From positions 3,596,001 to 3,660,000 of the forward strand of contig CM074179.1 in NCBI GenBank assembly GCA_037179385.1: DNA of 64,000 nt. The letters are read 5' to 3'. Shown one piece after another: positions 24,433-56,301 of this stretch. Each line of letters begins with the position of its first letter. Position 1 is the first letter of the stretch. This DNA comes from Holothuria scabra (taxonomy: Eukaryota > Echinodermata > Holothuroidea > Aspidochirotida > Holothuriidae). Position numbers and translations under genes: made by a program. The notes beneath the pieces are model-generated. The model was given only the letters and a program-made list of their open reading frames with translations. It was not told where the DNA came from and searched no databases.

Positions 24433-27400
24433 GTCACGAGGTAAGGAAGACAGTGATCACCCAACAGCTGTGAGGCTTGCATATATGAAATACCACTCAA
24501 CCGTCAACCTTGTTCTGCCAAAAATGGGAGCGTGGGTCCATACCGCTCTCCATGCTGGATCTGGCTCAAAGTGTTAAATTCCATGTAGCTGACATGTTGA
24601 AAACTACCAACTATCCCCGTCAATATAAGCAGTGTTGAATGGTAGGATATATTGCACTTACATGCCCTTTTAGATCCATATCACATCTTTCGTGAATAAT
24701 TCGTTCTCGATCATGGTTTTTCTGCCTTTTCAACGGTTGGCAATTACTTTGCTAAAACGACTCGTCACGTAAAGGCGGGCCCGGTCAAAATTGTATGCCA
24801 TTCTGGTTCTTGTTCGATGAACGTTGTAACCATAGGTCTACTTCATTTAAGTTTTCCTATCATAGTGTGTTGCATGTTCACGTAATAATCTTCCAATGCA
24901 ACTTTCACAGGTGGGCAATCCACCGATCCAAATTCTTCCACAATTCTTTGTGTTCTTGTGAAGGAAATCAATCGAAAATTCTTTACCTTCTTATAAGTGC
25001 AACCTCAAGTGGGCAAAAACCGGTCCTTTCTTCTACGACGTGTTGCTCAATCAAATCGATATCAAACCTGCCACACACAAAGTTTTACGATGTGTACCCC
25101 GCAAAGCCTACGGAGATTTGTCTCAGGCACAGCCCATCGCTGTACGAAACTATAACTAAGGGGCGGTAGAATAAGTGACGCGTGACCCAAGTTGCCTCAG
25201 CCACATATGCGCTACGCATACTATATGAAAAAACGGGGGGGGGGGGGGGGGGTAAAAACTCCCTGGATATAGTAAATCAGTTCCTTAACTTAGCTAAACT
25301 TACATTGGAACCCAACCGGTTCGTGTGTACATTGTTGTCTGAAAAGCTATGAGCGGCGGGCAAATGATCGACTAGATGTGGGTTATAATAAGGCCTACCA
25401 TAAATAAAACTTGTCACATATTTGAATCAAATTCAGTTGGAATCTTATCAACTTGATCACTTTTGGGTCGACGAGTTTAAAACAGAATTTTTTCTTCAGT
25501 TGTGAACGACATTTCAGACCACAAACTTGGGGATTGCTTCTTAACCTTATAATTATTATACACACAGGCAGTTCGCGTACCATTGGCTTTGCGTTTTGTA
25601 TTCAGTGTGATGGACAGTCCCATGGCTTTAACGGGGAATTGACATTCACTTCAACATCTAAGTTGTTAGAACTCCATGAAGCAACATAAAATGTGAAAAT
25701 CTGGAGCTTTAAAACTAGTTTTCTCATCAAAGAAAACGTGTTTGTATCTTTTGAAGAACAAAAGCAACACACAAAAGTGAAATGGGCAAGCGCTAGCACT
25801 AAAATGATATGCACTTATGTTAATCGACGAATACCGACTCAATTCGACACAAGCTTAACAGTTTAAATCGAGATATACCGATCTAATTTGGCATATACAA
25901 ATTTACATTGGTAAAATGTCGCATTACATAGGATGTCAAGCAAAATCAGTATATGCTGAATTAAACTAGGAGTCAATAAAATCGGTACTTGTTGAGTAAA
26001 CTGTTAGATATCTGCTGTCAAATTGAAGCTATATTGTCGATAAAAAACGGCGTACGCCGAATTAAAATGATATGTATGTCCCATTGAATTGATATAACCA
26101 ACCCCCGAGTTCCCCGTGATGCGATACCGATTGCTCTTCATCAAGCGAGAGAGAGAGAGCACACACGTTGTCTTACTTCCAATTGCGACAAAAGTGTCAT
26201 TGTACAGTATCATATTAAATGTTATCTCAGGCGTTTTATCTGTTTCGTCCTCAAGTAAGTTTGACACGTTAGTAAATCTTCGTGCTCGTCGTGTAGAGCT
26301 TCGTTGCCCCCCCCCCCCCCCACCCCTTTATTTCACAATGCCGTTTCTTTTTAAAAAATATTTGCATTATCACATTTACTTTTCACTGAATACCTCATAT
26401 TTGTTTTTTCAAGGTTTAGCTTTGATCCTACTCCTTTCATCAATGGTGAACGCCCGGGTGGAGCATTTCCATTCAGTGCTTTTGAGGGTGATTTCCGTTA
26501 AGGGTTGAACTGCTCCATCTGAAACTTCGGGAACTTTTTGAATTTGCCGTCAGTCAAAAAACCGTGCCAGTTGAGAATTTCAGTAGACTACTACCGAAAT
26601 TGTAGCTTGGGCGAGAATTGACTGCCTTTAAGATACGCGCTTCATACCCAGACTTGCAGTCTTGCCCTCATACACGACAGCTTTTACACACAGACTCAAA
26701 TTTATTACCTTGTCAATTGGAACGAAAATAAATAAGCTAAGAGGCATGAAGTGATTTTTTTCTCTCCTTTTTTTATCGACAAAAATAATATTGTGAAGCA
26801 CTGTGTCTTAACTCATTTACATACTATATAATAATTATAAAAAAAGTTGCGAAACATTACCGTTATAGAGTCTATCTGTAAATTAATTCAGTATGTAATA
26901 ATTACAGTATTTGATTCAAATATTGCATTACTGGAGGGTCAAGATTTTATTCCAACTTTTGCAAGGTGAAATTAATTACTTCCTTTTAACCTGTTTTTAG
27001 AGAGCAGCCCCACTCAACAATATCCAAAAATTTATGCTTGCACATAGATTTAAGCAAACAGATTTGATGACAGCCGTAATTTAATTAATATGAGCATGCA
27101 TATGGTACTGTACTCAATGTATATTTCCAACTGTTAAATTCATATGTGTGTGTGGTCGAATATGGCGCTACCCCCTAGAGAGGCGGTATGGCTAATTATA
27201 AAGTGAACAAAAAATCGTCTCTACGGTATTACGGTTTATGACTTCACATCATTTTATCACAATTAGAAAACCCTGCCCTAACACTTTCATGTTCAAACTT
27301 GTAGACTATTAAATATTAAAAATTTCTGTCCAAAATTTTGGGCGACTGCTAAGTGTAATGATGAAATGAAATAAAGACGGAGAGGGAAAATTCAGTATAA

Positions 27401-28440
27401 TATGAAAATTGCCATTGTAAATAAACTGTTTCTGTAGATCGAACACTTTGAGCTTTCAAGTCAAGGTTTTGGTACGTAGTCTTAAATGTTTTTTTCTTCT
27501 TCTGGGGGAGGGCACGTATATCATTTTAATGAAAGATTGGAAGGGGTATTAACTCCCAATACTCGGCCTGGACCTTTCACCTTCAGTGCATGTAGGGTAA
27601 ATATTCCCAAACACAATGGGTCTACATGGATCTCTATTTATTTGAAAGGGAGGCAATTTCTTTTTAACAAACCCAGTCCCATCTCTTTTTTAATATCACA
27701 AAACGTCAAGATTCACACTACACAGGGAGGCTGTTTTTAAACCAGATATGCAAAAATTTGTATGCAATAAAATTTAAACACACGCTCCTCTAAACAGTAA
27801 ACATACAAAATGCGGAAAATACTTTGAAAAGAAATTCCTGAGTTCATAATTCTCTGTAAAATTGCCATCACTAGCAGAAATTAATGGCACTGAAGACAAC
27901 AGATAACAAAGAACTCATTATTTAAATATTAGTAAATCCAGCACCACTTAAAACTATGAAACTCTCTTACAAACTATAAACAACAATAGCAAAACAAGAA
28001 ACATTTGGCCAATTTGAATATTCCACCCTATTCTTAAGATGAAGGCAAATGTTGAGTGAGAAAATATTTTATTTCAGTCAAGAATTGTGACAAGAAAAGA
28101 ATGTGTTCCATCATCTAGAAGATAGATGTTTAACATCATGTAAGAAAAGTCATAGATTTGTTCTCATGATATCACAAACCCAAGATTTTTCAAATCACAC
28201 TCCATCCTTACCTAATGTGTGAGGACTATTTTTGGTTGGAAAAAACACTTTCATCTTATTTTATATTAAGAAATACAGTAGTCCACTATTTTCTTTCTCC
28301 AAAACAACAAAAAAATTGCCTAACATTTTTCACTTATTTTTTTTTGTACAATCTCTATAGTTTTCATTTACCATATGTGATACAAAATGTGTAGAAATGG
28401 AATGTACTAGTTGTTCAAGCTCTTTGACACACTTAAGTCC
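24433..28440. other. intergenic, no supported gene
   Basis: A poly-G run lies at about 25236, a (GA)n(CA)n piece at about 26148 and a poly-C run at about 26307. The frame at 24795-25169 and its complement contain phrases that could be a decayed exon, but stops and no family match prevent a call. 26700-28440 is very AT-rich. Confidence 0.45.
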
Positions 28441-28459
28441 ACACTAGAATATATACTTA

Positions 28460-28700
28460 CCACATACTTAAATTATGGGATATTTGATACATACTTACAT
28501 TAAGGGATATTTGATACATACTTATATTAAGGGATATTTGATACATACTCACATTAAGGGATATTTGATACATACTCACATTAAGGGATATTTGATACAT
28601 ACTCACATTAAGGGATATTTGATACATACTCACATTAAGGGATATTTGATACATACTTACATTAAGGGCTATTTGATACATACTCACATGAAAGTATACT
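28460..28700 (+). repeat. 27-bp minisatellite, about eight units
   Basis: Unit GGGATATTTGATACATAC plus ACTTACATT-type spacer, 27 bp. Because 27 is divisible by 3, both strands stay open and give fake repeat proteins. Confidence 0.95.
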
Positions 28701-29849
28701 TGCCACAACTTGGTACTTTTTTATGGATAAATGTGTTGATACTTAGATATTTTAAAAGGCAGAAATTCTGCAACATTTCCAAGTTAAACTTCCACGTAAA
28801 TCAACCAATGATGTGCTTAAAATGACAATGTTCAGTATACAGTTTGGTACATAGTCTGCCTGCAAATACTTACAATTGTTAAAATGTTTAAGGCATACCG
28901 AGCTGATATTGATAACTTATTAAGAAAGGTGTTGGAAGGCACTTCAACATGACAATTCCTAATGATTAGCAATCAGTTATCCAGTCTCACTTCAAATAGT
29001 TATGTAAAAAGGAATCCTGGCTTGTAACAGTTTTGTGCACAGTTTGAAAAATGTCTGGTCATGAATTTTTAATTACCTAATAAAGTCCTTGATTACTCAA
29101 TCCTGAAAAATTCACTGTGGTTGTATGAAGTATGTGGAAATTGTCTAAGTTTGACCATTTGCCCTCACAGAATATTACACTTGATATCCACACTTTGGAA
29201 GACAGACCCAGGCCTGCTGGCACTCACAATGTGCCTTTTTCATACTGATGATACTGTATTGTACTCACACAACAAATCTGCCATTTCATAAAAATATTGC
29301 ACAGAGTGTACAAAAAACATGAAACCTTCAGATCTGTGAGAATGAGAAGAATTTAAAAAGGAGATATTTGATTTATTTTTGCCAAACACAAATGCAGACT
29401 GTCAAGAATAAAATGATTCAGCTGTGGTTGCAATCTAAGGCTAGTATATGTAATAGTTAACCCACCATGTTATTTGAAAACAACAAGAGGTAAATAATTA
29501 TCTCCCTGACTGTCAAATTTGTTGTAGCTCTCTATACAACTTACAATATTTCTTGCACATTAACATGGTGCAATTATATTTCTTTCATCTCTTGTAAAAA
29601 AATTCACAGTAACCTTTCTTCTTAAAATTCAATTTGGAATACTTACTCTTCTAACCTTTACCTGATTACATTTTTCAACTGTCATTTAGTTACATTTACT
29701 TCATAAACCTTTCATTTCTATCAATCACCTATATCCTCATCTTCCACTAATTTGTCTCACCCTTTCAAATTAAAAGTACCATTTTCAATCAATTCTTCAA
29801 ACTTTCCCAATTGTTGCATTTCATTCACAAACAGTAACATTCATCCTAT

Positions 29850-30977
29850 AAGTGTTTCCCATTCACCTGCTACCCTGTAAATACTATTACTTTACCAAAT
29901 CTTTCCTGAAGTGTTTCCCATTTGCCTCCTACCCTGCAAATACTATTACTTTACCCAATCTTTCCTGAAGTGTTTCCCATTAACCTGCTACCCTGCAAAT
30001 ACCATTACTTTACCCAATCTTCCCTGAAGTGTTTCCCATTCACCTGCTACCCTCTAAATACTATTACTTTACAAAATCTTTCCTGAAGTGTTTCCCATTT
30101 GCCTCCTACCCTGCAAATACTATTACTTTACCCAATCTTTCCTGAAGTGTTTCCCATTAACCTGCTACCCTGCAAATACCATTACTTTACCCAATCTTTC
30201 CTGAAGTGTTTCCATTCACCTGCTACCCTGCAAATACCATTACTTTACCAAATCTTTCCTAAAGTGTTTCCCATTTGCCTCCTACCCTGCAAATACTATT
30301 ACTTTACCCAATCTTTCCTAAAGTGTTTCCCATTAACCTGCTACCCTGCAAATACTATTGCTTTACCCAATCTTTCCTGAAGTGTTTTCCAATCACCTGC
30401 TACCCTGCAAATACTATTACTTTACCAAATCTTTCCTAAAGTGTTTCCCATTTACCTCCTATCCTGCAAATACTATTACTTTACCCAATCTTTCCTGAAG
30501 TGTTTCCCATTCACCTGCTACCCTGTAAATACTATTACTTTACCAAATCTTTCCTGAAGTGTTTCTCATTCACCTGCTACCCTGTAAATACGATTACTTT
30601 ACCAAATCTTTCCTGAAGTGTTTCCCATTTGCCTCCTATCCTGCAAATACTATTACTTTACCCAATCCTTCCTGAAATGTTTCCATTCACCTGATTCCCT
30701 GCAAATACTATTACTTTACCCAATCTTTCCTGAAGTGTTTCCCATTCACCTGCTACCCTGTAAATACTATTACTTTACCAAATCTTTCCTGAAGTGTTTC
30801 CCATTTACATGCTACCCTGCAAATACTATTACTTTACCAAATCTTTCCTAAAATGTTTCCCATTTGCCTCCTACCCTGCGAATACTATTACTTTACCCAA
30901 TCCTTCCTGAAATGTTTCCATTCACCTGCTACCGTGCCCTTACTATTACTTTTCCCAGTCTTTCCTGTGTTTCCCAT
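29850..30977 (+). repeat. 59-bp minisatellite with 177-bp higher-order unit
   Basis: About 20 units of 59 bp around AAGTGTTTCCCATT and ATTACTTTACCCAATC. In the first half three unit types follow in strict order: A (CACCTGC...ACCAAA), B (TTTGCCTCC...CCCAAT) and C (TTAACCTGC...CCCAAT), so the true period is 177 bp. The order breaks down after about 30440. One more partial unit follows the insertion at 31323-31370. Confidence 0.95.
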
Positions 30978-31322
30978 TAGTGTTTACACGGGTACTAAAA
31001 ATTAGGACCCGGGTACCCGTTTGCCATACCCATTGGGCATGTTCAATAAGACATGCTTGATAACATTTGCAGCTGTATTGGAGAGGTAGCAATCACATTC
31101 CCAAGTTCAAAAACATTTGATTTGTCACAAGGTTTTATCGTCTTGTTTTGTTTTAAATCAAAATGACAAGTAAAAGAAATGTGACAGTCCAATACTGTGG
31201 GCAATGGCGTGAATGGGGTGATCCTTTTTGCACGCAAATTTCATTTTTAAGATTCGGGTAATAGATTTAGAACAGGGTAACGTGATGGCGGGTGAGTACC
31301 TGCATAACCCGTGCAAACACTA
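30978..31322. mobile_element. 345-bp hAT-like MITE inside the minisatellite
   Basis: Ends TAGTGTTTACACGGG and, inverted, TAGTGTTTGCACGGG. Perfect 8-bp duplication TTTCCCAT at 30970-30977 and 31323-31330. No coding capacity. Confidence 0.92.
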
Positions 31323-31339
31323 TTTCCCATTCACCTGCT

Positions 31340-32141
31340 ACCATGCCATTACTATTACTTTACAGTCCCAGAATAAGATTCCATTCAGGACAATTTGGTA
31401 AAAGTTTGAAAGTCCTGAATGGTTCCATTATGATTTTAAACATTGTTCCTGCATCTTAAGGAATATAAAATATCATGACATTCCCATAACTATTGTGTAA
31501 CCTTAAAATGACTATTTCATGACCAAATTCTATCCAAGATTTGATTAAACTTTAACGGTATGACAATCATTACAAATTAATGAGGAACTTTACTTGTAAA
31601 AAATTAAAAGACTGATCTGGGCTATTGACTTTTCCAGGCCTGGAAAATAAAAATAAAATTTCATGACTTTTCTAGGCTGCAGTAATCCTGCTTAAATGTG
31701 CTTTGGACAGGTCTATCCTTACTCAAATGAAACCCCATGTGGCAGAATTCAGGTTGTGAACAATGACAATTGCAAATCAATTTTAAGAAATTTTATAAAA
31801 GTTGGAACCATTCAGAACCAGTGAACTTCATTCAAACTTTTATGAGTTTTAACTAATGTTGAATGGAATTTAATGGAATCATTTTCACTTTCATAGCTCA
31901 GACAGAACAAATATTGTTGCTCTATAATTATTGCAGAGAGCCTGAGTAGGCCTCAAAAGGACCCTAATTTCCATACAATTTAACTCACATTCCTACATAC
32001 TTAAATCACAACAAATATGAAGCTATAAAACTATACTGTAACAGTGGAATTTAAGTATATACTTCCACTCCTATCATCCCTGCCTCTTCAATCAATTACA
32101 CAAAGCTCTATATCTTCATCCCTGCCTCTCTATCAACTTCA
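31340..32141 (-). other. PLK1 3' UTR and downstream flank
   Basis: AT-rich sequence after the PLK1 stop with no ORF. No AATAAA was seen on the minus strand; an ATTAAA at about 31875 is a possible weak poly(A) signal. The 3' end is therefore not placed. Confidence 0.4.
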
Positions 32142-51046
<18,905 letters not shown>

Positions 51047-51619
51047 TGACTGAGTGAGGTACTGTTAGTGTTACTGTACACTGTAATGGTGATGGGACTT
51101 GCTGTTACTAGTATTAGGATCTCGCTCAGTGCCTCTTCCCTACGGTTAGGCTTAAACTGTCAGTTATAGTGTACTACTGTTAAGTGCTACATGCAGTGGT
51201 CTTCAGTATTGTGCCAGAAGTTCTGGCCTGTTCAATAACCACACAGTATGCTAAGTACCTATTTAGGCTAGAAGTAGTAAGAACAACAGTAACGTTGAAG
51301 CCTAGGCTAGCCTAAGTTACACGTCTAAATTAGCGTTACATCCGGTAAGCTGTAACTTGTAAGACTGAGACTGGCATAATGGCGAGGGCAACAAAGGCGA
51401 ATCAATTTGAGTTAAACTGTAATCATCCTAAGTTAGTGAATAGGAGTTACGATTCAATGAATCCATTTCCTGCCATCATGGAAAGGTTTCCGTTGATCTT
51501 GCTCTCACGAAGTTTACATGACAGCAGTTATCATGTCCTTACTAGCTAGTACAGAATAGCACTACTGTATACATGTACATGCATGATCGATCGACTACTG
51601 TAGAGTTCTCCCTATGTTT

Positions 51620-51690
51620 ACGCATTTCAAATTACGTATCGTACTCTCTGATTGGATAATTCATTCTCTATCTTCTTTTGTGATTGGTTA
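51620..51690 (-). promoter_or_regulatory. PLK1: candidate PLK1 G2/M promoter
   Basis: On the minus strand, reading toward PLK1, there are two CCAAT boxes (51687-51683 and 51655-51651) 32 bp apart, then TTTGAA (51631-51626), a CHR-type element, followed within a few bases by GTAAACA (about 51621-51615), a forkhead core. Paired NF-Y boxes spaced about 32-33 bp with a CHR are the known layout of G2/M promoters, PLK1 included. The CCAAT-to-CHR gap here (19 bp) is shorter than usual. The putative start would give a 5' UTR of about 550 bp. Confidence 0.5.
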
Positions 51691-51699
51691 AGTGTTGGA

Positions 51700-52120
51700 T
51701 AGTCAAATATTTTGAGGACCTTTAAATGTCCCTTCGCTTCTAATTTGAAATGTCGCCCTCTTCTTTATCCTTTCATGCTGTGTTGAAATAGGGAACCGCT
51801 TATGGCTATTTTTCTAAATGAGGGGCTAAATTTATGAAATTGAAAATTATGAAATTGAAATTAGAGACTAATTGCATAACAAAAATAAAAAATATTGTTT
51901 TAAAATGGCATTTTGTGTTTCGCCTGTAAGCAGTACAACGAGCAAAGCCACTTTTTAAAACTTTTATGCCATATATCACGCAGTTTAAAGGATACATGTG
52001 CTTCCAAGCTCATATTTTGTTCAGTACCATTGGAAAACTTAAATCAGTTGCAAAAATTATGTGCATTTTGGTTACTGCAATTTAAATGGTCTTGTGTATA
52101 ACGGGACACCATTTTGGTGT
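51700..52120. other. AT-rich flank upstream of PLK1
   Basis: No coding or repeat signal beyond short A/T runs. Confidence 0.5.
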
Positions 52121-52124
52121 CCGG

Positions 52125-53510
52125 GTTTAGTTAGTTTAGTTTATTCTCTTTTCATCCTCCGAAGAGGTATGAGAGGCAATAAAAAAAATTTAAAAGGATA
52201 ACTTACATTTTACAAGAACAACAAAACAAACAAACAAACAAACAAAAAGGGAGAAAATAAGAAAAAAGTGAAGTAAAGAACGTATGAAGAGAAAAAAAAT
52301 GTCTAATTAATCCCGGCCCCAAGCAAAGACTTAAACGCTATTCTTAACTACAGGAAAGTAAACTCAACTTTACTATAGTTTCTTCTTACTTTTACTTTGA
52401 ACTGCTCCATTTTTAATGTAATTGGATTCCTCCTAAAATAACGTTTTATGTAAAAGTTTCTGACATCTGTAAATCCATCACACTAAAATAAATAATGAAA
52501 CTCGCCGATAAATGACCCCCCCCCCCCCGTAACACACAAGGTACAAATTGTATCATGTAAGATTATATTTTCAAACCTCCCAGTTACTGTAGGAATTTTG
52601 ATATTACCGCATATTTCCGCATATTAAGTTATTTCAAGTATTTCTTGGGTTCAAGTTTTTCTTAAAAATTCTATAACTTAAACATTGACTATGACTTAGG
52701 ACAACCATTCTTCCTCATAATGTCACCAAACCCTAGTTAGCGTCATAAAACTTTTAAAATATGAAACTGGGAATAATGTACTACTTGAGTAAAAACATTG
52801 ATGTTTCATAATTGAGGCACCCCATATATATGATAAGCCCGTATTATTAAAAACTGAGTGAACTTTAAGAATCCAAGGAGGTGAATACATTTTTCTATCA
52901 TGTAAAATTCTTAAAAGGCTATAGATCATAGACGAAAGTTTATATGCAGAGCCATTGACCAGTCTACCCCAAAAGGTCACCAACATCAACCGTATCAATT
53001 AACCTTTGTCTTCCAAGTTCCCCATATACCATACTATTGAGAGTATAATTGTTCACTCTGAGAATATTTTTTAAAAACTTCAGTTGAAATGACTCCATTA
53101 TTTTTAAATCTTCAACCCCCCATATTTCACACCCATAGGGTAAAACAGGAAAAACTAATTGATCAAACAATTGCAGTTGTAAATCAATAGGCAGTTGGAG
53201 ATTACAAAACTTAGTAAGGAGACTACACAATGCCCTTTGAACATATTGAGCCTGGTATATTTGTATCGCTTTGCCCTTATTAAACTTGTTATTAACGTTA
53301 AATTGAACACCTAAGTAAGAATAGCCTCCGGCGACTTCAAGCACTTTATCCCCAAAATAAAAAACAGGTTTCTTTCTAATTTTACCTCTAGAAAATACAA
53401 CTACTTTTGTCTTATTTATATTAAAGGTCACATTCCATGTATCACAATACATTTTGAAATCATTTAAAGCTAACTGTAGATCTTTTTCATACTTAGCTAG
53501 AACTACAGGG
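52125..53510 (-). mobile_element. 5'-truncated LINE: RT C-terminal part and 3' end
   Basis: From the high end: NDFKMYCDTWNVTFNINKTK, YSYLGVQFN, LPYGCEIWG and FQLKFLKNILRVN, the segment after the RT fingers and palm of jockey-like LINEs. A frameshift near 52970 moves to a frame with VTFWGRLVNGSAYKLSSMIY. The 3' region ends near 52125 with TAAAC-type tail repeats. No catalytic RT box remains. Confidence 0.75.
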
Positions 53511-54175
53511 TAAAATAACTTGAAGTTTACACGTGGATCTCGAGACTTTCCACAAAGTAGACATGTTCATTCTTTTCCAAATCCAGACACAAAATAGGTA
53601 GGGACAAGGTAAAATGTAGCAACACAGAATTTTTGGCCACATATTTTTGGCAGTTTGCCATAAGCACACAACATCATGGTTCCCGTACGTGTGAAGGGTG
53701 AAGTGGGACAAAACAATTTCCGTTTTTGTTCGCTCGTGAAACATATGGACTCTGCTCTAAACTTGAGCGGTCGCTCAGCTAAGCATTTTAATGGTAAAAC
53801 TTATTCCGAAAAAATGACATAATGTACCTGCATTGTAATAATGCAAAACATTAAATCAAGCATATGAAAGCTTTCCACGGACTTCAATACATAAACGTAC
53901 GCAGTGCCAGTTGAGATCCATGTCCTAGCTTTGGTGTCCCATTTACACTTCAAACATGACAGTTTATTGTAAGATGAAATCCAAATGCAAAACGTAAAAC
54001 TGTTTTGTTGTTTAAAAGATAGTAGTACCAACAGATAGATGTATCTTAAGTTATTATTGGAAAATTAAATATAAATCTGTGAACAAAATCTGTTGGAAGA
54101 AAATACTACAATGTAAATAGGACAACACAAACCACTGGTACCCTTATTTAGAGAATGACCCATGTAAACGGTATA
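53511..54175. other. intergenic, nothing recognised
   Basis: Short ORFs only. A GC-balanced palindrome-like GAGCGGTCGCTC lies at about 53765. Confidence 0.45.
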
Positions 54176-55539
54176 GGCCGAAGTGCCGTTGTAGAGTTTC
54201 CCCACGATCGATAGATGAAAGACGATTTCATCAAGAGCGGTTTTACGAGGGAGGGAAGGGTGCTCAAGCTACCAACATGTGCTTTGGCCTTCCTCCCCTC
54301 TCCCCTCAAAAATGTCTGAAGATTTGTATACCAAATGCTGTATTTGCGTATTTTGAAACAAAAATTGTCAAAAGATCTAATAACATAACATAACATAACA
54401 AGTTAAAGGGCAAAGGGGGGTAAAAACCCCATAAGATGCCCTACAGAACAGACCCAAAACCAACACCTAATCCAAACAAAGACTAAACAAACCCAATACA
54501 ATCAGATCCTGCCACTGTCACAGTAATACTTGTCAATGTTAATCTTGAGGCAGTTGACTGAAGAGGAATTAACAACCCACTCAGGGAGACTGTTCCACTC
54601 ATTGACAACCCTATGAGAGAAACTGAACTTTCTGATGTCAAGTCTAGAGAAACATTTTACCAGCTAGCTTCTTATTATGGCCACGAACACGGGGATCAGC
54701 ACAAATCTCTAAGTAGTTACAGTTAGACAGAGAATCATAACCAGGAAGGAACTTGAAAACCTGCAGCATATCCCCCCTAATCCTTCTTAACTCGAGAGAA
54801 GTAAGTCCTAGACAATTGAGCCTATCTTGATAAGGGAGATTACGCACATTGTGAATAAGCCATGTGGCCCTCCTCTGAACCTGCTCTAAAATAAACTTGT
54901 CCTTTTCATAAAAAGGGTTCCATGCCTGCACAGCATACATAATACATCTCTTCATATATGCTGCTTTAACCCCCTCTCTACCACAGGTTGAAATTCTTAG
55001 TCGCGAAAACCAGCGGTATGCCTTCATTTCATTTCAGACGAGAGCTCAATGCATCGTGCAGGACATCAGCTAGTAATGTGATGTCGTAAGTTGTAGTCTA
55101 AACCGTGCACAATATCCGTGGCGAATCAAGTTCTTCTCTGAAGGTGGGGCAGTATGTTGAGTGATCGCCGGCCTAGGGGAGGGTCTAAGCAGGATCGAGG
55201 GGTATCCCCCTCTTCTTTGAAAATTATTGGCCTTTTCAAGGAGCCTAATTGGTGCAATATTTTTTACTTTAGCTTGACAGAAACAATCATGAAAGTTGAA
55301 CTGTTGTGGACAGTGGGGATAAAACTGAAATTCATGTGTCTTCAGTTAACATGCAATGGAAATTATGGAATGTCATGCACGCTACCCCTTTGTAGTAAAA
55401 TTTGTTTCAAAATTTGCGTACTTTTAGGAGTCAAAACAAAAGAGCATCAGTGTTCTGCATGGGGGAATTAGGGGAGCATTAAAGATTGGTTTGTCTTGCC
55501 CGAAAGCGCAATTCTGATTAAAGCGGAGCGCCACCATCA
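54176..55539 (+). repeat. 1.36-kb direct duplication, left copy
   Basis: Offset of 8461 from 62637-64000. By eye only one substitution (54842 C, 63303 T) was noted inside. Both contain a LINE fragment, the pentanucleotide tail and the 105-codon frame at 55154-55471. The right copy runs off the window. Confidence 0.95.
54375..55027 (-). mobile_element. CR1-like LINE 3' fragment
   Basis: C-terminal ORF2 piece with MYAVQAWNPFYEKDKFILEQ, VQRRATWLIH, LGLTSLELRRIRGDMLQVF and a stop at 54644. The 3' UTR contains AAGGGCAAAG (complement strand sense) and ends at (AACAT)n, i.e. a TTATG-type tail. 5' truncated; no palm domain. Confidence 0.8.
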
Positions 55540-55850
55540 CGGAGCGGACAGATAATTTCGAAAAATCGGCCCCTGAGATGTCCGGAAATAGCATTTCTTA
55601 GATTTATACGTACAGAATCTAAGCAGCAGTTATATCTTTTGTTTTGTTTGCAACATAATTCTCACTTCAAAATAAGCTCGCAAACTGCAAAGTTATCAGA
55701 AAGTTGTTGAAAAGTACTTGACCCGAGAAATTATTTTTGCCCGAAAAGTTATGTGGGCGGATCGTCACCATTGATTGGCGCGAAGGGTACAGAAAATTTC
55801 AAAAATTGCTACCCCCTCAGATTGCCCGAGTTGAGTTTTCCTGCTTGTTA
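55510..55850 (+). mobile_element. hAT-like internal blocks
   Basis: Two pieces: GCGGAGCGCCACCATCACGG at 55524 and TTGGCGCGAAGGGTACAGAA at about 55775, each followed by ATTTCRAAAAAT-like and CCCTCAGAT-like steps, the same series as near 10640, 12480 and 18960. Confidence 0.6.
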
Positions 55851-56301
55851 GGAGAATCTTAATAGTCTTTGTTTTTAGCTGTCGTTTGCAATAATTTGCA
55901 ATAATAAAAATCCGCAAGTTTGTTAAGTGATCAGAAAATTACCACATGAAATGTTCTACTACCATTACGTGAAATGATTTTTCATGATTTTGATTTTTTC
56001 GGGGAAAACTGTACAACGGAATTGAAAATATACTGTTTCTCTAACAATGTAAATCTTGACTTAATCCAACGTCCGCTGAATTGATGAAATTGTCTATGAC
56101 TGCCCGAACTCTGGTGATTTTACTTCCAGCATCGTTTGCATGGCAAACTATTGTTCAACGCACCTCACCTATACGTCTATGCCAGTCGGGGAACAAGTCT
56201 AAGGGATCTGGATCTGGAAAAATACTGCACAACACTCCTGGTGGAGTCAAACGTGCAGGGTTGAGTGTGCGCATGTAGTTAGTCGTCCCGTCTGAGGATC
56301 C

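Noticed and set aside
24795..25169. 124-codon ORF and its complement
   Set aside because: The complement has exon-like phrases and a GTAAAG donor near 24990, but stops and no family match; left as unassigned.
28457..28825. Repeat proteins on both strands
   Set aside because: Result of a 27-bp tandem array, which keeps any stop-free frame open.
30099..30851. Repetitive Tyr/Phe-rich ORFs
   Set aside because: Translation of the 59-bp minisatellite; no start context or homology.
54148..54396. 82-codon frame next to the LINE tail
   Set aside because: Runs over the LINE 3' end and pentanucleotide tail; composition not protein-like.
55154..55471. 105-codon frame present in two identical copies (also 63615-63932)
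   Set aside because: Identity comes from the DNA duplication; no recognisable domain or splice support.
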